From: Salipiger aestuarii
GTDB lineage: Bacteria > Pseudomonadota > Alphaproteobacteria > Rhodobacterales > Rhodobacteraceae
Assembly (NCBI RefSeq): GCF_003259905.1
Contig: NZ_QLMG01000023.1
Coordinates: 1 to 64,000 of the forward strand
Length of the DNA stretch: 64,000 bases
Reading direction: 5' to 3'
Position 1 is the first letter of the stretch; each line of letters opens with the position of its first letter. The notes beneath the pieces were generated by a model. It was not told the DNA's origin. It worked only from the letters and a program-made list of their open reading frames with translations, and did no database searches. The translations under genes were made by a program, and so were the position numbers. Below are positions 35,032-44,480 of this stretch, piece after piece.

Positions 35032-36333
35032 TCAGCTTTCCCGCAGCGCCTTGTTGAAATAGTCGGTGAACGGTTTGACAAGGTAGGCCAGTGGCGTGCG
35101 ATCGGCGGTGCGCAGGAACGCCTCGACCGGCATGCCGGGGATCAGCGTCGTGCCTTCGGCAAGCTTGCCGACCTCGCCTTCCGACATGACGATTTCGGCG
35201 CGGTAATAGCTGGCCTGCGTCGTCTCATCGGTAAAGGAATCCGCCGAGATCTGCGTCACCGTGCCGAACAGTTCGGGCGTGGTGCGCTGGTCAAGCGCCG
35301 AGAATCTCAGCAGCACCTCCTGGCCAAGGTGAATTTCGTCGACATGGATCGGATCGACATTGGCCTGAATCACCAGCGGGCGATCCTGTGGCACGATGAA
35401 CAGCACCGGCTCGGCCGCGCGGATCACCGAACGTGGCGTGTGCACCGCAAGGCCATACACCGCCCCGCCGACCGGCGCGGTGATTTCCATCCGCTTGAGC
35501 TGTTCCAGTAGCGACAGGCGCTGTTCGGCCAGCTCGCGTGAGCGGAACTGCATGTCGCGCAGCGTGGTGATCGCCTCTTCGCGCCGCGTGGTTTCCAGGC
35601 CAAGCACCTGTATGTCGATCTCGGTGATTTGCCCCTCGGCGCGGGCCTTTTGCGCGACCAGATCGCCCTTTTGGCCCGCCAGACGCGCCGCTTCGCGTTG
35701 AAGGTTCAACACGCGGCTGGCCTGCGCCAGACCGCGGTCCAGCAGGGATTGCTGGTCCACCAGTTCCTTTTCGATCAGCCCAAGCTGATCGCCCATGGCG
35801 GTAATCTGCGCTTCGACGCCTTCGATCTGGCTGCGGATCTGGTCGGTGCGCTTGCCGAGCTGATCGGTCTGTCGCGACAAGGATTCGAGGCGGGCAAAGA
35901 ACAGGTTGCGCTGACCTTCGACAAGTTCGGCAACCTCTTCCTCAACATCGGCGCGCGCCAACAATTCGTCCGCAAAGATAAGTTCGTCCGACCCGTCACG
36001 TTCCGCGACCAGCCGCGCGCGACGGGCGAGCAGTTCGAAATACTGCCCCTCGACGATGGCCAGCTCGGATTGCCGCAAGGTCGGGTCAAGCCGCACCAAA
36101 ACGTCATCCATCTCCACCTGATCGCCCTCATTCACAAGGATTTCGGATACCACACCCCCGTCGGGATGTTGCACGATCTGGCGGTTGCGTTCGACCTGGA
36201 TCTGCCCGCCCGCGATGATCGCGCCAGAGATCTGCGTCGTCACGGCCCAAGTGCCAAAGCCGACCACCAGCAGCAGAAAGGCGCAGATACCCAAGGTCAT
36301 CGGCACGCGCGTTGAAAAGCCATCGTCTTTCAT
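35032..36333 (-). CDS. HlyD-family periplasmic adaptor of a type I secretion system (PrtE-like)
   Basis: Membrane fusion protein of 433 residues. There is one N-terminal membrane anchor (about residues 12-32), a lipoyl-like half motif (IIAGGQIQVERNRQIVQHPDGGVV), a long coiled coil from about 110 to 270 rich in Glu, Gln, Arg and Leu, and a C-terminal barrel with PGMPVEAFLRTADRTPLAYL, the usual PrtE/LapC-type end. It would bridge the ABC ATPase to a TolC-like outer-membrane pore. Its ATG overlaps the ATPase stop (ATGA). Confidence 0.92.
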   Translation of the reverse strand: MKDDGFSTRVPMTLGICAFLLLVVGFGTWAVTTQISGAIIAGGQIQVERNRQIVQHPDGGVVSEILVNEGDQVEMDDVLVRLDPTLRQSELAIVEGQYFELLARRARLVAERDGSDELIFADELLARADVEEEVAELVEGQRNLFFARLESLSRQTDQLGKRTDQIRSQIEGVEAQITAMGDQLGLIEKELVDQQSLLDRGLAQASRVLNLQREAARLAGQKGDLVAQKARAEGQITEIDIQVLGLETTRREEAITTLRDMQFRSRELAEQRLSLLEQLKRMEITAPVGGAVYGLAVHTPRSVIRAAEPVLFIVPQDRPLVIQANVDPIHVDEIHLGQEVLLRFSALDQRTTPELFGTVTQISADSFTDETTQASYYRAEIVMSEGEVGKLAEGTTLIPGMPVEAFLRTADRTPLAYLVKPFTDYFNKALRES

Positions 36334-38066
36334 CTGACACCCCCGTTGCCGGCACTGCGCGAAATCTGGTCATGATTCTTGACCATCGAGCGCAGCACCT
36401 CTTCCTTGGGCCCAAAGGCCGCGCGCGCGCCATTTTCCAGCATCAAGAGCATGTCGCATTCCCGAATAGCCGCCGGGCGGTGCGCCATGATGATCACCGA
36501 CTTTCCCGCGTCCTTCATGGTGCGAATCGCACGGTTCACCGCTTCGGAGCCTTCGTTGTCGAGGTTCGAATTCGGCTCGTCCAGCACCAGCAGCACAGGA
36601 TCGCCGTACATCGCCCGTGCCAGCCCGATCCGCTGCATCTGCCCCCCCGACAGGCGCCCCCCCGCGGCAGACACACGGGTGTCATAGCCATCCGGCAGCT
36701 TCAGGATCATCTCATGCGCATCGGCCTTGCGGGCGGCCGTGACGATGGCCTCGGGGTCGGGATTTTCAGACAGGCGCGCGATGTTATCCGCGATCGTGCC
36801 ATCGAAAAGCGTCACCCGCTGCGGCAGATAGCCGACGTGTTGCCCAAGATCCTGATCGTATTGCTCCAGCGATGCCCCATCAAGGCGGATCTTGCCGCCC
36901 GCCGGGCGCCAGACCCCGGTGATCGCCCGCGCCAGCGTCGATTTTCCCGCGCCGGACGGCCCGATGACACCCAGGGCGTGTCCGGGATCAAGCGTGAAGC
37001 TGACCAATCGCAGCGCCGCCTGATGATCGCCCGGCGGCACCACTGTCAGCTGCGTCACCTCAAGATTGGCCGCAGGTTTGGGCAGCGGCAGCCGCGCCTC
37101 TTCGCGGGGCAGTTCGGACAGCAGTTGCACAAGGTTGTCCCACCCCTTGCGCGCCCGCGTCACCATCGGCCACTGACCGATGGCCAGTTCGACCGGCGCC
37201 AGCGCCCGGCCCATCAGGATGGAACCCGCGATCATCGCCCCCGGCGTCAGTTCGCCACGCAGCACAAGGTAGGCGCCAAGGCCCAGCATCGCCGATTGCA
37301 GGAACAGCCGGAACGTCTTGGTCGCGACGGTAAACGTGCCGACGATGTCGGTCGTGCCGATCTGACCGCTCAGGGCTGCCGACCGGGCCTTGTTCCAGCG
37401 GGTGAACGCCGCCGCGCGCATGCCCAGGGACTGCACCATCTCGGCCTCGGCCCGGATCTGTTCCGACCCATGTTCCGCCCGCATCATCGCCTGGTTCGAT
37501 TTCAGCGTCGGGCTACGGCTGAGCAGTTGATTCAGCACCGTGACCCCCACCAGAACCAGCCCGCCGCATACCGCAAGAATGCCAAGTGCCGGATGAAACA
37601 CAAAGATCGCGGCGATGAACAACGGAGTCCACGGAATATCGAAAAACGACATCAGCACCGGCGACGACATCAGCCGCTGCACCGATTCCAGATCCTTGAG
37701 CCCGGTGATGGACAGCTCGTCCGGCTTGACCGCCGCGCGACGCATCACCGCGTCGAACACCCGCAGGTCCAGCGCCGCCTGGAATCGTGCCGCCACCCGC
37801 GCCATGATGCGCCCGCGGGCATAATCCAGAATGCCCATCATGCCGTAAAGAAACAGCACCAGCACCGACAGCGCCAGCAGCGTCGCTTCGGACCGCGAGC
37901 CAAGCACGCGGTCGTAGATCTGAAGCATGTACAGCGGCCCGGTCAGCATCAGCGCGTTCACCAGAAAGCTGAAAACCCCGACGAACCAGTAATATGGCCT
38001 GCCCTGGCGCCGCGCTGCGACCAGTTCATCCCGACCGCTGTCTTTTGAACGTTGCATAATCGCCAT
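36330..38066 (-). CDS. Type I secretion system permease/ATPase (PrtD family)
   Basis: ABC exporter of 578 residues: an N-terminal six-helix membrane domain (about 25-310) and a C-terminal nucleotide-binding domain. Walker A is GPSGAGKSTLAR near residue 368, signature RLSGGQMQRIGLAR near 473, Walker B VLLVLDEPNSNLD near 494. There is no C39 peptidase domain, which fits exporters of RTX-type or protease substrates. GGGGG lies six bases before the ATG. The adaptor gene is coupled; no substrate with glycine-rich RTX repeats or TolC gene is in the window. Confidence 0.93.
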   Translation of the reverse strand: MAIMQRSKDSGRDELVAARRQGRPYYWFVGVFSFLVNALMLTGPLYMLQIYDRVLGSRSEATLLALSVLVLFLYGMMGILDYARGRIMARVAARFQAALDLRVFDAVMRRAAVKPDELSITGLKDLESVQRLMSSPVLMSFFDIPWTPLFIAAIFVFHPALGILAVCGGLVLVGVTVLNQLLSRSPTLKSNQAMMRAEHGSEQIRAEAEMVQSLGMRAAAFTRWNKARSAALSGQIGTTDIVGTFTVATKTFRLFLQSAMLGLGAYLVLRGELTPGAMIAGSILMGRALAPVELAIGQWPMVTRARKGWDNLVQLLSELPREEARLPLPKPAANLEVTQLTVVPPGDHQAALRLVSFTLDPGHALGVIGPSGAGKSTLARAITGVWRPAGGKIRLDGASLEQYDQDLGQHVGYLPQRVTLFDGTIADNIARLSENPDPEAIVTAARKADAHEMILKLPDGYDTRVSAAGGRLSGGQMQRIGLARAMYGDPVLLVLDEPNSNLDNEGSEAVNRAIRTMKDAGKSVIIMAHRPAAIRECDMLLMLENGARAAFGPKEEVLRSMVKNHDQISRSAGNGGVR

Positions 38067-38259
38067 CGAAGGCCCCCTTCGCGCTGCGGCGAACCTGTCA
38101 CCGAGAAGCGAAAATTCAATTAACAGAAGTTATCACGTCAATCCATTCCGCGACCGGCTCACGCGCTCGGGCGCTTGGCCTTTCACGGTTCTGCAAGTAT
38201 GCAGAGCCTATATCGACTGGCTTCGCCTGTTCCAGCATCAAATCAAGGAAGGTCAGGAA

Positions 38260-39018
38260 ATGCCTACCCCGCACCGCATGATCGTCTGTGTCACGCTGCT
38301 TGTCGCGTCCGGGCTGCTTGCCGGTTGTGCGGTTCCCGGTCCGGGCGAAGCGCCGGACGGAATCTACGACCCTCAGGAGGGTCCGAACCGCCGGGTCCAC
38401 GCCTTCAACAAGCGGCTCGATACCGCGTTGACGGGCGGCGGTGGTGGCGGGGATGCCGTTCCCTTCGTGGTGCGCGCCGGGATCGAGAACATGGCCGACA
38501 CGCTGTCGCTGCCGCAAACCGTGGCGAACCAGGTGCTGCAACTGCGGCTGGGGCGCGCAACGCGCAACGCGGCGCGGTTTTCGATCAACGCCACCGTCGG
38601 GCTGCTGGGACTGCTGGACCCCGCCGAAGCCATGGGCCTGCCCGAGGATGAAAGTGATTTCGGCGAAACCCTGTATGTCTGGGGGTTTCCCGAAGGCGCC
38701 TATATCGAGCTTCCGGTCACCGGCCCCAGCACCGAACGCGACGCGGTCGGCATGGCGGTCGATCTGGTCACCAATCCGCTCAGCTACTGGCTGCCCGCGC
38801 CCGACAAATACTACGCCACCGGGGTGCGTCTGGCCGAACGGGTGCTCGACAGGTCCGAATACAGCGAACAGATCGACGAGATGCTGTACGGCTCGGCCGA
38901 CAGCTACGCGCAATCGCGCACGATCTATCTTCAGAACCGCCGGTACGAGCTGGGGGATGAAAGCGCCGCGCAGGCGGACTATATGGACCCCGAGGCCTTG
39001 GACACGGAGGGATTCTGA
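38260..39018 (+). CDS. mlaA: MlaA/VacJ family lipoprotein
   Basis: Outer-membrane lipoprotein of 252 residues in the phospholipid-retrieval Mla pathway. Lipobox LLAGC puts the modified Cys at residue 23. The family features DPQEGPNRRVHAFNKRLD near 40, NATVGLLGLLDPA near 110, and the FGETLYVWGFPEGAYIELPVTGPS stretch near 135 are clear. A run of six glycines (residues 59-64) after the first domain is unusual. It overlaps mlaC by one base (TGATG). No mlaFED genes are nearby. Confidence 0.93.
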   Translation: MPTPHRMIVCVTLLVASGLLAGCAVPGPGEAPDGIYDPQEGPNRRVHAFNKRLDTALTGGGGGGDAVPFVVRAGIENMADTLSLPQTVANQVLQLRLGRATRNAARFSINATVGLLGLLDPAEAMGLPEDESDFGETLYVWGFPEGAYIELPVTGPSTERDAVGMAVDLVTNPLSYWLPAPDKYYATGVRLAERVLDRSEYSEQIDEMLYGSADSYAQSRTIYLQNRRYELGDESAAQADYMDPEALDTEGF

Positions 39019-39629
39019 TGCGGCATTTCGCGACTGACACCATGACGCGGCGGGCAATGATCGGGGGGATGCTGTCGGCGGGGCTGCTCATCGCGCTTGG
39101 TACGCCCGCGCGGGCCGCCAGCGCGATGCAGGCCGAATCGCTGGTCGACCGTCTTGTCGGGGACATCAACGGCGTGATCTCGACCGGGGCGTCCGAACAG
39201 CAGATGATCGCGCAGTTCGATCGGATTTTCCGCAGTTACGGCGACATGTCCTATATCGCCGCCTATGTGATGGGCGTCGAAGCGCGGCGCGCCTCTGCCG
39301 CGCAGAAAAAGGCGTTTACCCAGGCGTTTTCCAGCTACATCTCGCGCAAATACGGCAAGCAGTTCCGCAAGTTCGTAGGCGGGCGCATCGACGTCCAGGG
39401 CACCAAGGCGGTCAAGAACGCCTATCAGGTGTCGACGTTGGCCTACCTGCGCGGGCAATCACCGTTCGACGTGACCTTTTTCGTCGGCGAAAAGTCCGGC
39501 AAGTTCTTCAACATGTACGTCGAGGGCGTGAACATGCTGTTGACCGAACGGACCGAGATCGGGTCGATGCTGGACCGTCGCGGCGGCAACATCGACGCAA
39601 TGATCGCGGATCTGCGCTCCGCAGGGTGA
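39018..39629 (+). CDS. mlaC: MlaC/Ttg2D family phospholipid-binding protein
   Basis: Periplasmic carrier of 203 residues that shuttles phospholipid from MlaA to the inner-membrane Mla complex. The signal peptide has twin arginines (TMTRRAMIGGML) and ends at ARAAS near residue 34, so Tat export is possible. Family features: FDRIFRSYGDMSYIAAYVMG near 70, FSSYISRKYGKQF near 105, and YVEGVNMLLTERTEI near 170. It is translationally coupled to mlaA. Confidence 0.92.
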   Translation: MRHFATDTMTRRAMIGGMLSAGLLIALGTPARAASAMQAESLVDRLVGDINGVISTGASEQQMIAQFDRIFRSYGDMSYIAAYVMGVEARRASAAQKKAFTQAFSSYISRKYGKQFRKFVGGRIDVQGTKAVKNAYQVSTLAYLRGQSPFDVTFFVGEKSGKFFNMYVEGVNMLLTERTEIGSMLDRRGGNIDAMIADLRSAG

Positions 39630-39862
39630 TCGCATCGTCGAACTGCGCTCTGCCGACGCCGGCGTTCCGATCCCGCTGCACGCCACGTCAAAAGATCTAA
39701 AGCAGGGGCAGTCATTTATCAGACCGGTGTTCGGCGGCCCGCGCCGGGGGCTGGGTTTCGGGGCGTCCCACCTGGCCGATGGCGGATGGCTACAGCTTGC
39801 CAACGCGTCGGACCCGTCGGGAAACTCGGTCCGGGCGTCCAGCCGCATCTGCGCCGCATGAC

Positions 39863-39892
39863 CGGCGGCTGCACGCAATGGCGCAGCCGCCG
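39863..39892. terminator. GC hairpin between mlaC and peroxiredoxin
   Basis: CGGCGGCTGC and GCAGCCGCCG form a ten-pair stem with a ten-base loop, eight bases after the peroxiredoxin stop and between convergent genes. There is no T-run on either side, so its terminator role is tentative. The rest of 39630-39899 shows no gene. Confidence 0.5.
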
Positions 39893-39899
39893 AACCGCA

Positions 39900-40388
39900 T
39901 TACATCGCCTCGAGCATGCTTTCACCGGCGGAAATCTCGCATTCGCCGGGGCTGGCTTCGGCGTGCAGGAGGGTGACGACGCCGTCCTCGACCAGCATAG
40001 CATAGCGCTGCGACCGGGCGATCAGCCCGGCGGGGGGCGCCGTGAAATCCATCCCGATCGCCTTGGTAAAGGCGCTTTCGGGATCGCCCAACATAGTGAT
40101 TCCCGCCTCGGTCGCGCCGGTCGATTCGCCCCAGGCGGACATCACGAAAGGGTCGTTGACCGACAGGCAGATGATCTCATCCACGCCCTTGGCGGCCAGC
40201 TGGTCCTTGACCCGCACAAAGCTGGGCACATGCGCCGAGGAACAGGTGGGGGTGTAGGCGCCCGGCACGGCAAAGATCACGACCTTGCGGCCCTTGGTCA
40301 GTTCGCCCACCGTGACCTGCTGCGGCCCGTCGGCGCCCATCTTGACAAGGGTTGCCCCCGGCAGCGTGTCGCCCTTGGTGATAGCCAT
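39900..40388 (-). CDS. Peroxiredoxin (Prx5/AhpC-TSA type, thiol peroxidase)
   Basis: Peroxidase of 162 residues of the Prx5 group. The peroxidatic Cys is in PGAYTPTCSSAHVPSF near residue 49, the family hallmark. The central NDPFVMSAW and the LPG-like end of the family are present. It reduces hydrogen peroxide or alkyl peroxides with glutaredoxin or thioredoxin. AGGAG lies eight bases before the ATG at 40388. It is divergent from a flavoprotein reductase gene. Confidence 0.93.
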   Translation of the reverse strand: MAITKGDTLPGATLVKMGADGPQQVTVGELTKGRKVVIFAVPGAYTPTCSSAHVPSFVRVKDQLAAKGVDEIICLSVNDPFVMSAWGESTGATEAGITMLGDPESAFTKAIGMDFTAPPAGLIARSQRYAMLVEDGVVTLLHAEASPGECEISAGESMLEAM

Positions 40389-40475
40389 GTCGCGTCTCCT
40401 ATGCGTTGCGTTTCCGACTCTCACGGATATAGGCTTCGCCACGACATATAAATGAAATTTTCGAAGGACATCGGC

Positions 40476-41678
40476 ATGGGCAAGGTTGTGGTGATCGGGG
40501 CAGGACAGGCCGCGGCGTCTTTGGTCGTCCGGCTGCGCGACAAGGGTTTTGAGGGACCGATCACGGTAATCGGCGACGAACCCGTGCCGCCCTATCAGCG
40601 CCCGCCCCTGTCCAAGGCCTATCTGCTGGGCGATATGGAAGAGGAACGGCTGTACCTGCGCCCGCACGATTTCTACACGGCGCGGGGGATCGACCTCATC
40701 CTGAACGCGCCAGTCACGGCGGTCGATCTGACCGCGCGCACGCTGGTCGCGGACGGGCGCAAGCTGGATTGGGACGATCTGGTGTTCTGCACCGGCTCGA
40801 CCCCGCGCCGCCTGCCGGCCGCCATCGGCGGCGACCTTGAGGGCGTCTGCGCGGTGCGCACCATCGCCGATGTGCAGGCGATGCGGCCACGCTTTCGCCA
40901 CGGCGCCCGCGTGCTGATCGTCGGCGGCGGCTATATCGGGCTGGAAGCCGCGGCGGTGGCGTCCAAACTGGGGTTGAAGGTCACGCTGGTGGAAATGGCC
41001 GAGCGCATCCTGCAACGGGTCGCCGCGCCCGAGACGGCGGACTACTTCCGGGATCTGCACCGCGCCCATGGAGTCGACATCCGCGAAGGCGTGGGCCTGG
41101 GCCGTCTGACCGGCGAGGGCCGCGTCCAGGCGGCGGAACTGACCGACGGGACCACCTTACCGGTGGATTTCGTGATCGCGGGCGTTGGTATCGTGCCGGC
41201 GATGGACCTTGCCGAAGCCGCCGGGATCGAGATCGAAAACGGCATCCGCACCGATGCCACGGGGCAGACTTCGGCCCCCAACGTCTGGGCGGCGGGCGAT
41301 TGCGCGTCTTTCCCGCACAGAGGCGCGCAGATCCGGCTGGAAAGCGTTGGCAATGCCATCGACCAGGCCGGGGTGGTGGCCGACAACATCCTGGGCGCCG
41401 CGCGCGCCTATGACGCCAAGCCGTGGTTCTGGTCCGATCAGTACGACGTCAAACTACAGATTGCCGGGCTGAATGCAGGCTATGACCGTGTCGTGACACG
41501 TCGCAGCGGCGTTGCGGTGTCGCACTGGTATTACGCCGGCGCCACCCTGCTGGCGCTGGATGCGATGAACGATCCGCGCGCCTATATGGTTGGCAAACGG
41601 TTGATCGAATCCGGAAAATCCCCCAAGCCGGAAGCGGTCGCAGACCCGGCAACCGAGCTGAAAACCCTGCTCAAGTGA
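40476..41678 (+). CDS. FAD-dependent NAD(P)H-ferredoxin reductase (rubredoxin/putidaredoxin reductase type)
   Basis: Flavoprotein of 400 residues transferring electrons from NAD(P)H to a ferredoxin. FAD motif VVVIGAGQAAASLV is at the N-terminus, the NAD motif VLIVGGGYIGLEAAAVA near residue 143, and the second FAD motif VWAAGDCASFPH near 270; the C-terminal domain (WFWSDQYDVKLQIAGL) is typical of the putidaredoxin-reductase group. The ATG at 40476 is preferred because AAGGA lies nine bases upstream; an ATG eight codons earlier is possible. No partner ferredoxin or P450 gene is nearby. It overlaps rsmD. Confidence 0.9.
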   Translation: MGKVVVIGAGQAAASLVVRLRDKGFEGPITVIGDEPVPPYQRPPLSKAYLLGDMEEERLYLRPHDFYTARGIDLILNAPVTAVDLTARTLVADGRKLDWDDLVFCTGSTPRRLPAAIGGDLEGVCAVRTIADVQAMRPRFRHGARVLIVGGGYIGLEAAAVASKLGLKVTLVEMAERILQRVAAPETADYFRDLHRAHGVDIREGVGLGRLTGEGRVQAAELTDGTTLPVDFVIAGVGIVPAMDLAEAAGIEIENGIRTDATGQTSAPNVWAAGDCASFPHRGAQIRLESVGNAIDQAGVVADNILGAARAYDAKPWFWSDQYDVKLQIAGLNAGYDRVVTRRSGVAVSHWYYAGATLLALDAMNDPRAYMVGKRLIESGKSPKPEAVADPATELKTLLK

Positions 41679-42232
41679 GGATCATCGCCGGAACATGGCG
41701 GGGCCGCGCGCTGACCCCGGTGGGCAAGGGCGACCCGCGCGCCCATCTGCGCCCCACCACCGACCGCACCCGCGAAAGCCTGTTCAACATGCTTGCGGGC
41801 GGACGGTTCGGTGACCCGTTCACCGCCGCCACGGTGCTGGACCTGTTCGCCGGAACCGGCGCACTGGGGCTTGAGGCGCTGTCACGGGGGGCGCAAAGCT
41901 GCACCTTCGTGGATGACGGGCGCAAGGCGCAAAGCCTTCTGCGTGAAAACATCCGCCTGCTGGACTGCGCCGGTCGCACCCGCTTGATCGCCCGAGACGC
42001 GACCCGGTTGCCCACGGCCGAAACCCCCGCCACGCTGGTGTTTCTTGACCCGCCCTATGGCAAGGCGCTCGGGGTAAAGGCGCTGCACGCCGCATCGCTG
42101 GGCGGCTGGCTCGCCGCCGGGTCGCTGATCGTGTGGGAAGAGAATGCCCCCCAGCCCGCCCCGGACGGGTTCGAACTGCTCGACAGCCGCCGATATGGCG
42201 ACACCCACGTCACCATGCTGACCGCGCCCTGA
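41675..42232 (+). CDS. rsmD: 16S rRNA (guanine966-N2)-methyltransferase RsmD
   Basis: Methyltransferase of 185 residues. The N-terminal MRIIAGTWRGRAL and LRPTTDRTRESLFNML are family signatures, LDLFAGTGALGLEALSRG is the SAM site near residue 49, and the target motif FLDPPYG lies near 125. It starts with a GTG whose last two bases overlap the preceding stop (GTGA), so it is coupled to the reductase gene. Confidence 0.94.
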   Translation: MRIIAGTWRGRALTPVGKGDPRAHLRPTTDRTRESLFNMLAGGRFGDPFTAATVLDLFAGTGALGLEALSRGAQSCTFVDDGRKAQSLLRENIRLLDCAGRTRLIARDATRLPTAETPATLVFLDPPYGKALGVKALHAASLGGWLAAGSLIVWEENAPQPAPDGFELLDSRRYGDTHVTMLTAP

Positions 42233-42308
42233 AAGGACTCGCCCGTCGGGCCTCGTCCCGTTATCGTATTCGCATGTATCTATGCATTTGCGGATCAGGG
42301 AGGCTCGC

Positions 42309-43277
42309 ATGCCCATTCTCACCCCCACCCGGCGCGACATCATGGCGATGGCCGCCGCCGCCCCCGCGCTTGCCCTGCCCCGGCTGGCGCGGGCCGACCT
42401 TCACCAACCCCCGGCCGCAAACCCCGGGCATATGTCGTTTACGCTGGGCGAGGCCAGGCTGACGGTGATCTCGGACGGCGCGCTGCACCTGCCCGCCAGC
42501 GGGCTGGGAGTGAACGCCGACCCCGCCGAGGTCAGGGCCTTTCTTGAACGACACTACCTGTCGCCGGAAACGCAATATGCCCACACCAATCACCTTGTCG
42601 TGGATATGAACGACACGCGGCTGCTGGTGGATGTTGGCTCGGGGAACCGGTTTCTCGACACCGCCGGGCGGCTGTTGCCCAACCTTGGCGCCGCCGGGAT
42701 CGACCCGTCCAGCATCACCCATGTGATGATCACCCACGCCCATCCGGATCACATCTGGGGCATCCGCGACGATTTCGACGAATCGATCCTGCCGGGCGCC
42801 GCCTGCTTCCTTGGAGAACGCGAACATCGGTTCTGGATGCAGGACGGGCTTGCCGCACGGGTCGCGCCCGAGGTGCAATCCTTTGTGGTTGGCGCGCGCA
42901 ACGCCATCAACGCCGAAGGCGCCGACTGGACCCTGATCGCCGACGGTGCGGAAATCGCCCCCGGCATCCGCGCCATCGCAACGCCCGGCCACACGCCGGG
43001 GCACATGAGCCTGCTGATCGAGTCGGGCGCCGAGCCGCTTCTGGTGACGGGGGATGCGTTGAACCACGCCTGGATGAACTTTGCACACCCCGGCTGGTAC
43101 AACGGTTTCGACATGGACGGGGCGCAAACCGTGGCAACCCGCCGCCGTTTGCTGGACATGGCCGCGACCGGGCGCATGGCAGTGCTGGGCTACCACTTTC
43201 CCTTCCCCGGCGTGGGGCATGTGATGCGCGAGGCCGACAGCTACCGCTTCATCCCCGCGTTGTGGAAATGGGACTGA
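42309..43277 (+). CDS. MBL fold metallo-hydrolase with Tat signal
   Basis: Metallo-beta-lactamase-fold hydrolase of 322 residues. The N-terminal TRRDIMAMAAAAPALAL ending LARAD is a twin-arginine signal peptide, so it is exported folded with its metals. The zinc motif THAHPDHIWG (HxHxDH) is near residue 140; further His ligands are in TPGHTPGHMSL and the LGYHFPFPG end. GGGAGG lies five bases before the ATG at 42309. Substrate unknown; related proteins act on lactones, sulfate esters or organophosphates. Confidence 0.9.
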   Translation: MPILTPTRRDIMAMAAAAPALALPRLARADLHQPPAANPGHMSFTLGEARLTVISDGALHLPASGLGVNADPAEVRAFLERHYLSPETQYAHTNHLVVDMNDTRLLVDVGSGNRFLDTAGRLLPNLGAAGIDPSSITHVMITHAHPDHIWGIRDDFDESILPGAACFLGEREHRFWMQDGLAARVAPEVQSFVVGARNAINAEGADWTLIADGAEIAPGIRAIATPGHTPGHMSLLIESGAEPLLVTGDALNHAWMNFAHPGWYNGFDMDGAQTVATRRRLLDMAATGRMAVLGYHFPFPGVGHVMREADSYRFIPALWKWD

Positions 43278-43468
43278 CAGAGCAACCGGAACAGGCGGCC
43301 TGATCTGACGACCGCAAGATCCCTGGCACGATCTTCGCGGCGTCAGACCGCAAGCGGCGATTGGCGGCCGGGGCCGGATATTTCGCGCCAGAACAGGCGC
43401 ACCCCGCGCGCCCAGCTTTCCAGGGGCCGATCGGGACGCGAAACCAGCGCCCGGACGGTCCCAAGGGA

Positions 43469-43505
43469 GCCGCCGCGCGGCGGCGGGCAGCGCCCCCGTG
43501 GGCGC
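43469..43505. terminator. Paired GC hairpins between convergent genes
   Basis: A perfect 16-base palindrome GCCGCCGCGCGGCGGC at 43469-43484 is followed by GCGCCC-CCGT-GGGCGC at 43490-43505. They lie between the convergent metallo-hydrolase and map genes. There is no T-run, so a terminator role is tentative. Confidence 0.4.
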
Positions 43506-43517
43506 GGCGGCTGGGCG

Positions 43518-44375
43518 TCAGGCCGGTTTTGTCGGGTGAAACAAGCCGCCCGGCGACGGTGTGAAAATGTCGGCGCCATCGGCGGTCACGCCAACGGAAT
43601 GTTCGAACTGTGCCGACAGGTGCTTGTCGCGGGTGATCGCGGTCCATTCGTCCTTGAGCACCTTGGTCTCGGGCCGGCCGAGGTTCACCATAGGCTCGAT
43701 GGTGAAAAACATCCCCTCTTCCAGCACAGGCCCGGTGCCGGGGCGTCCGTAATGCAACACGTTGGGCGCGGCGTGAAAAACCCGCCCCAGCCCGTGGCCG
43801 CAGAAATCGCGCACGACGGACATGCGATGCCCTTCGACAAAGGTCTGGATCGCGTGGCCGATATCCCCGAAGGTGTTGCCCGGCTTGACCATGTCGATGC
43901 CGATCATCAGCGCGTCATGCGTCACCTGCACGAGTCGGGCGGCAAACGGCTTTGCCTCTCCGGCGACATACATGCGCGAGGTGTCGCCGTACCAGCCATC
44001 CACGATCACGGTCACGTCGATGTTCAGGATGTCGCCATCCAGAAGCGTGTCGTCGACCCGATCGTGGCTGTCGTTCTTCCATTTCAGGATCTTGCTGCCG
44101 GGAATGCCGTGACAGACCACATGGTTGACCGAGATGCAGCTGGCGTGCTGATAGCCCTTGTACCCGACCGTGGCCGAGGTCGAGCCGCTTGCCTTTATCA
44201 GTTCCCGGATAACGGTTTCCAGCCCGCCGGTGGTCTGGCCGGGAACCACATGCGGCACCAGATCGTCGAGGATCTGCGCGGCAACGGCCCCCGCACGGCG
44301 CATGCCGTCGAAATCTTCGGTGTCGTGGATGCGGATGCCGTCCCGAGTGAGGCGGCCACCGGTTTCTTGTCTCAA
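43518..44375 (-). CDS. map: Methionine aminopeptidase type I
   Basis: Enzyme of 285 residues that removes the N-terminal Met from new proteins. Metal ligands are visible: two Asp in NIDVTVIVDGWYGDTSR near residue 118-130, His in FCGHGLGRVFH near 192, Glu in EGMFFTIEPMV near 227, and Glu in QFEHSVGVT near 258. The start appears to be a TTG at 44375 with GGAG nine bases upstream; no ATG is available without cutting the conserved N-terminal helix. Confidence 0.94.
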   Translation of the reverse strand: MRQETGGRLTRDGIRIHDTEDFDGMRRAGAVAAQILDDLVPHVVPGQTTGGLETVIRELIKASGSTSATVGYKGYQHASCISVNHVVCHGIPGSKILKWKNDSHDRVDDTLLDGDILNIDVTVIVDGWYGDTSRMYVAGEAKPFAARLVQVTHDALMIGIDMVKPGNTFGDIGHAIQTFVEGHRMSVVRDFCGHGLGRVFHAAPNVLHYGRPGTGPVLEEGMFFTIEPMVNLGRPETKVLKDEWTAITRDKHLSAQFEHSVGVTADGADIFTPSPGGLFHPTKPA

Positions 44376-44480
44376 GGCTGCGCGCTCCGTCTGCGTGTCC
44401 TGTTTCTATTTAGGCGTTTTCGGCGGAAGATGCCAGTGGTGAGCGGCCCGTGGTGGATGTTTTGCGACACCGCGCCGCAT

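Noticed and set aside
39630..39899. Possible small gene between mlaC and the peroxiredoxin gene
   Set aside because: One plus-strand frame is open for about 80 codons, but it has no start codon with a ribosome site and no recognisable motif; the region ends in a hairpin and is better read as intergenic.
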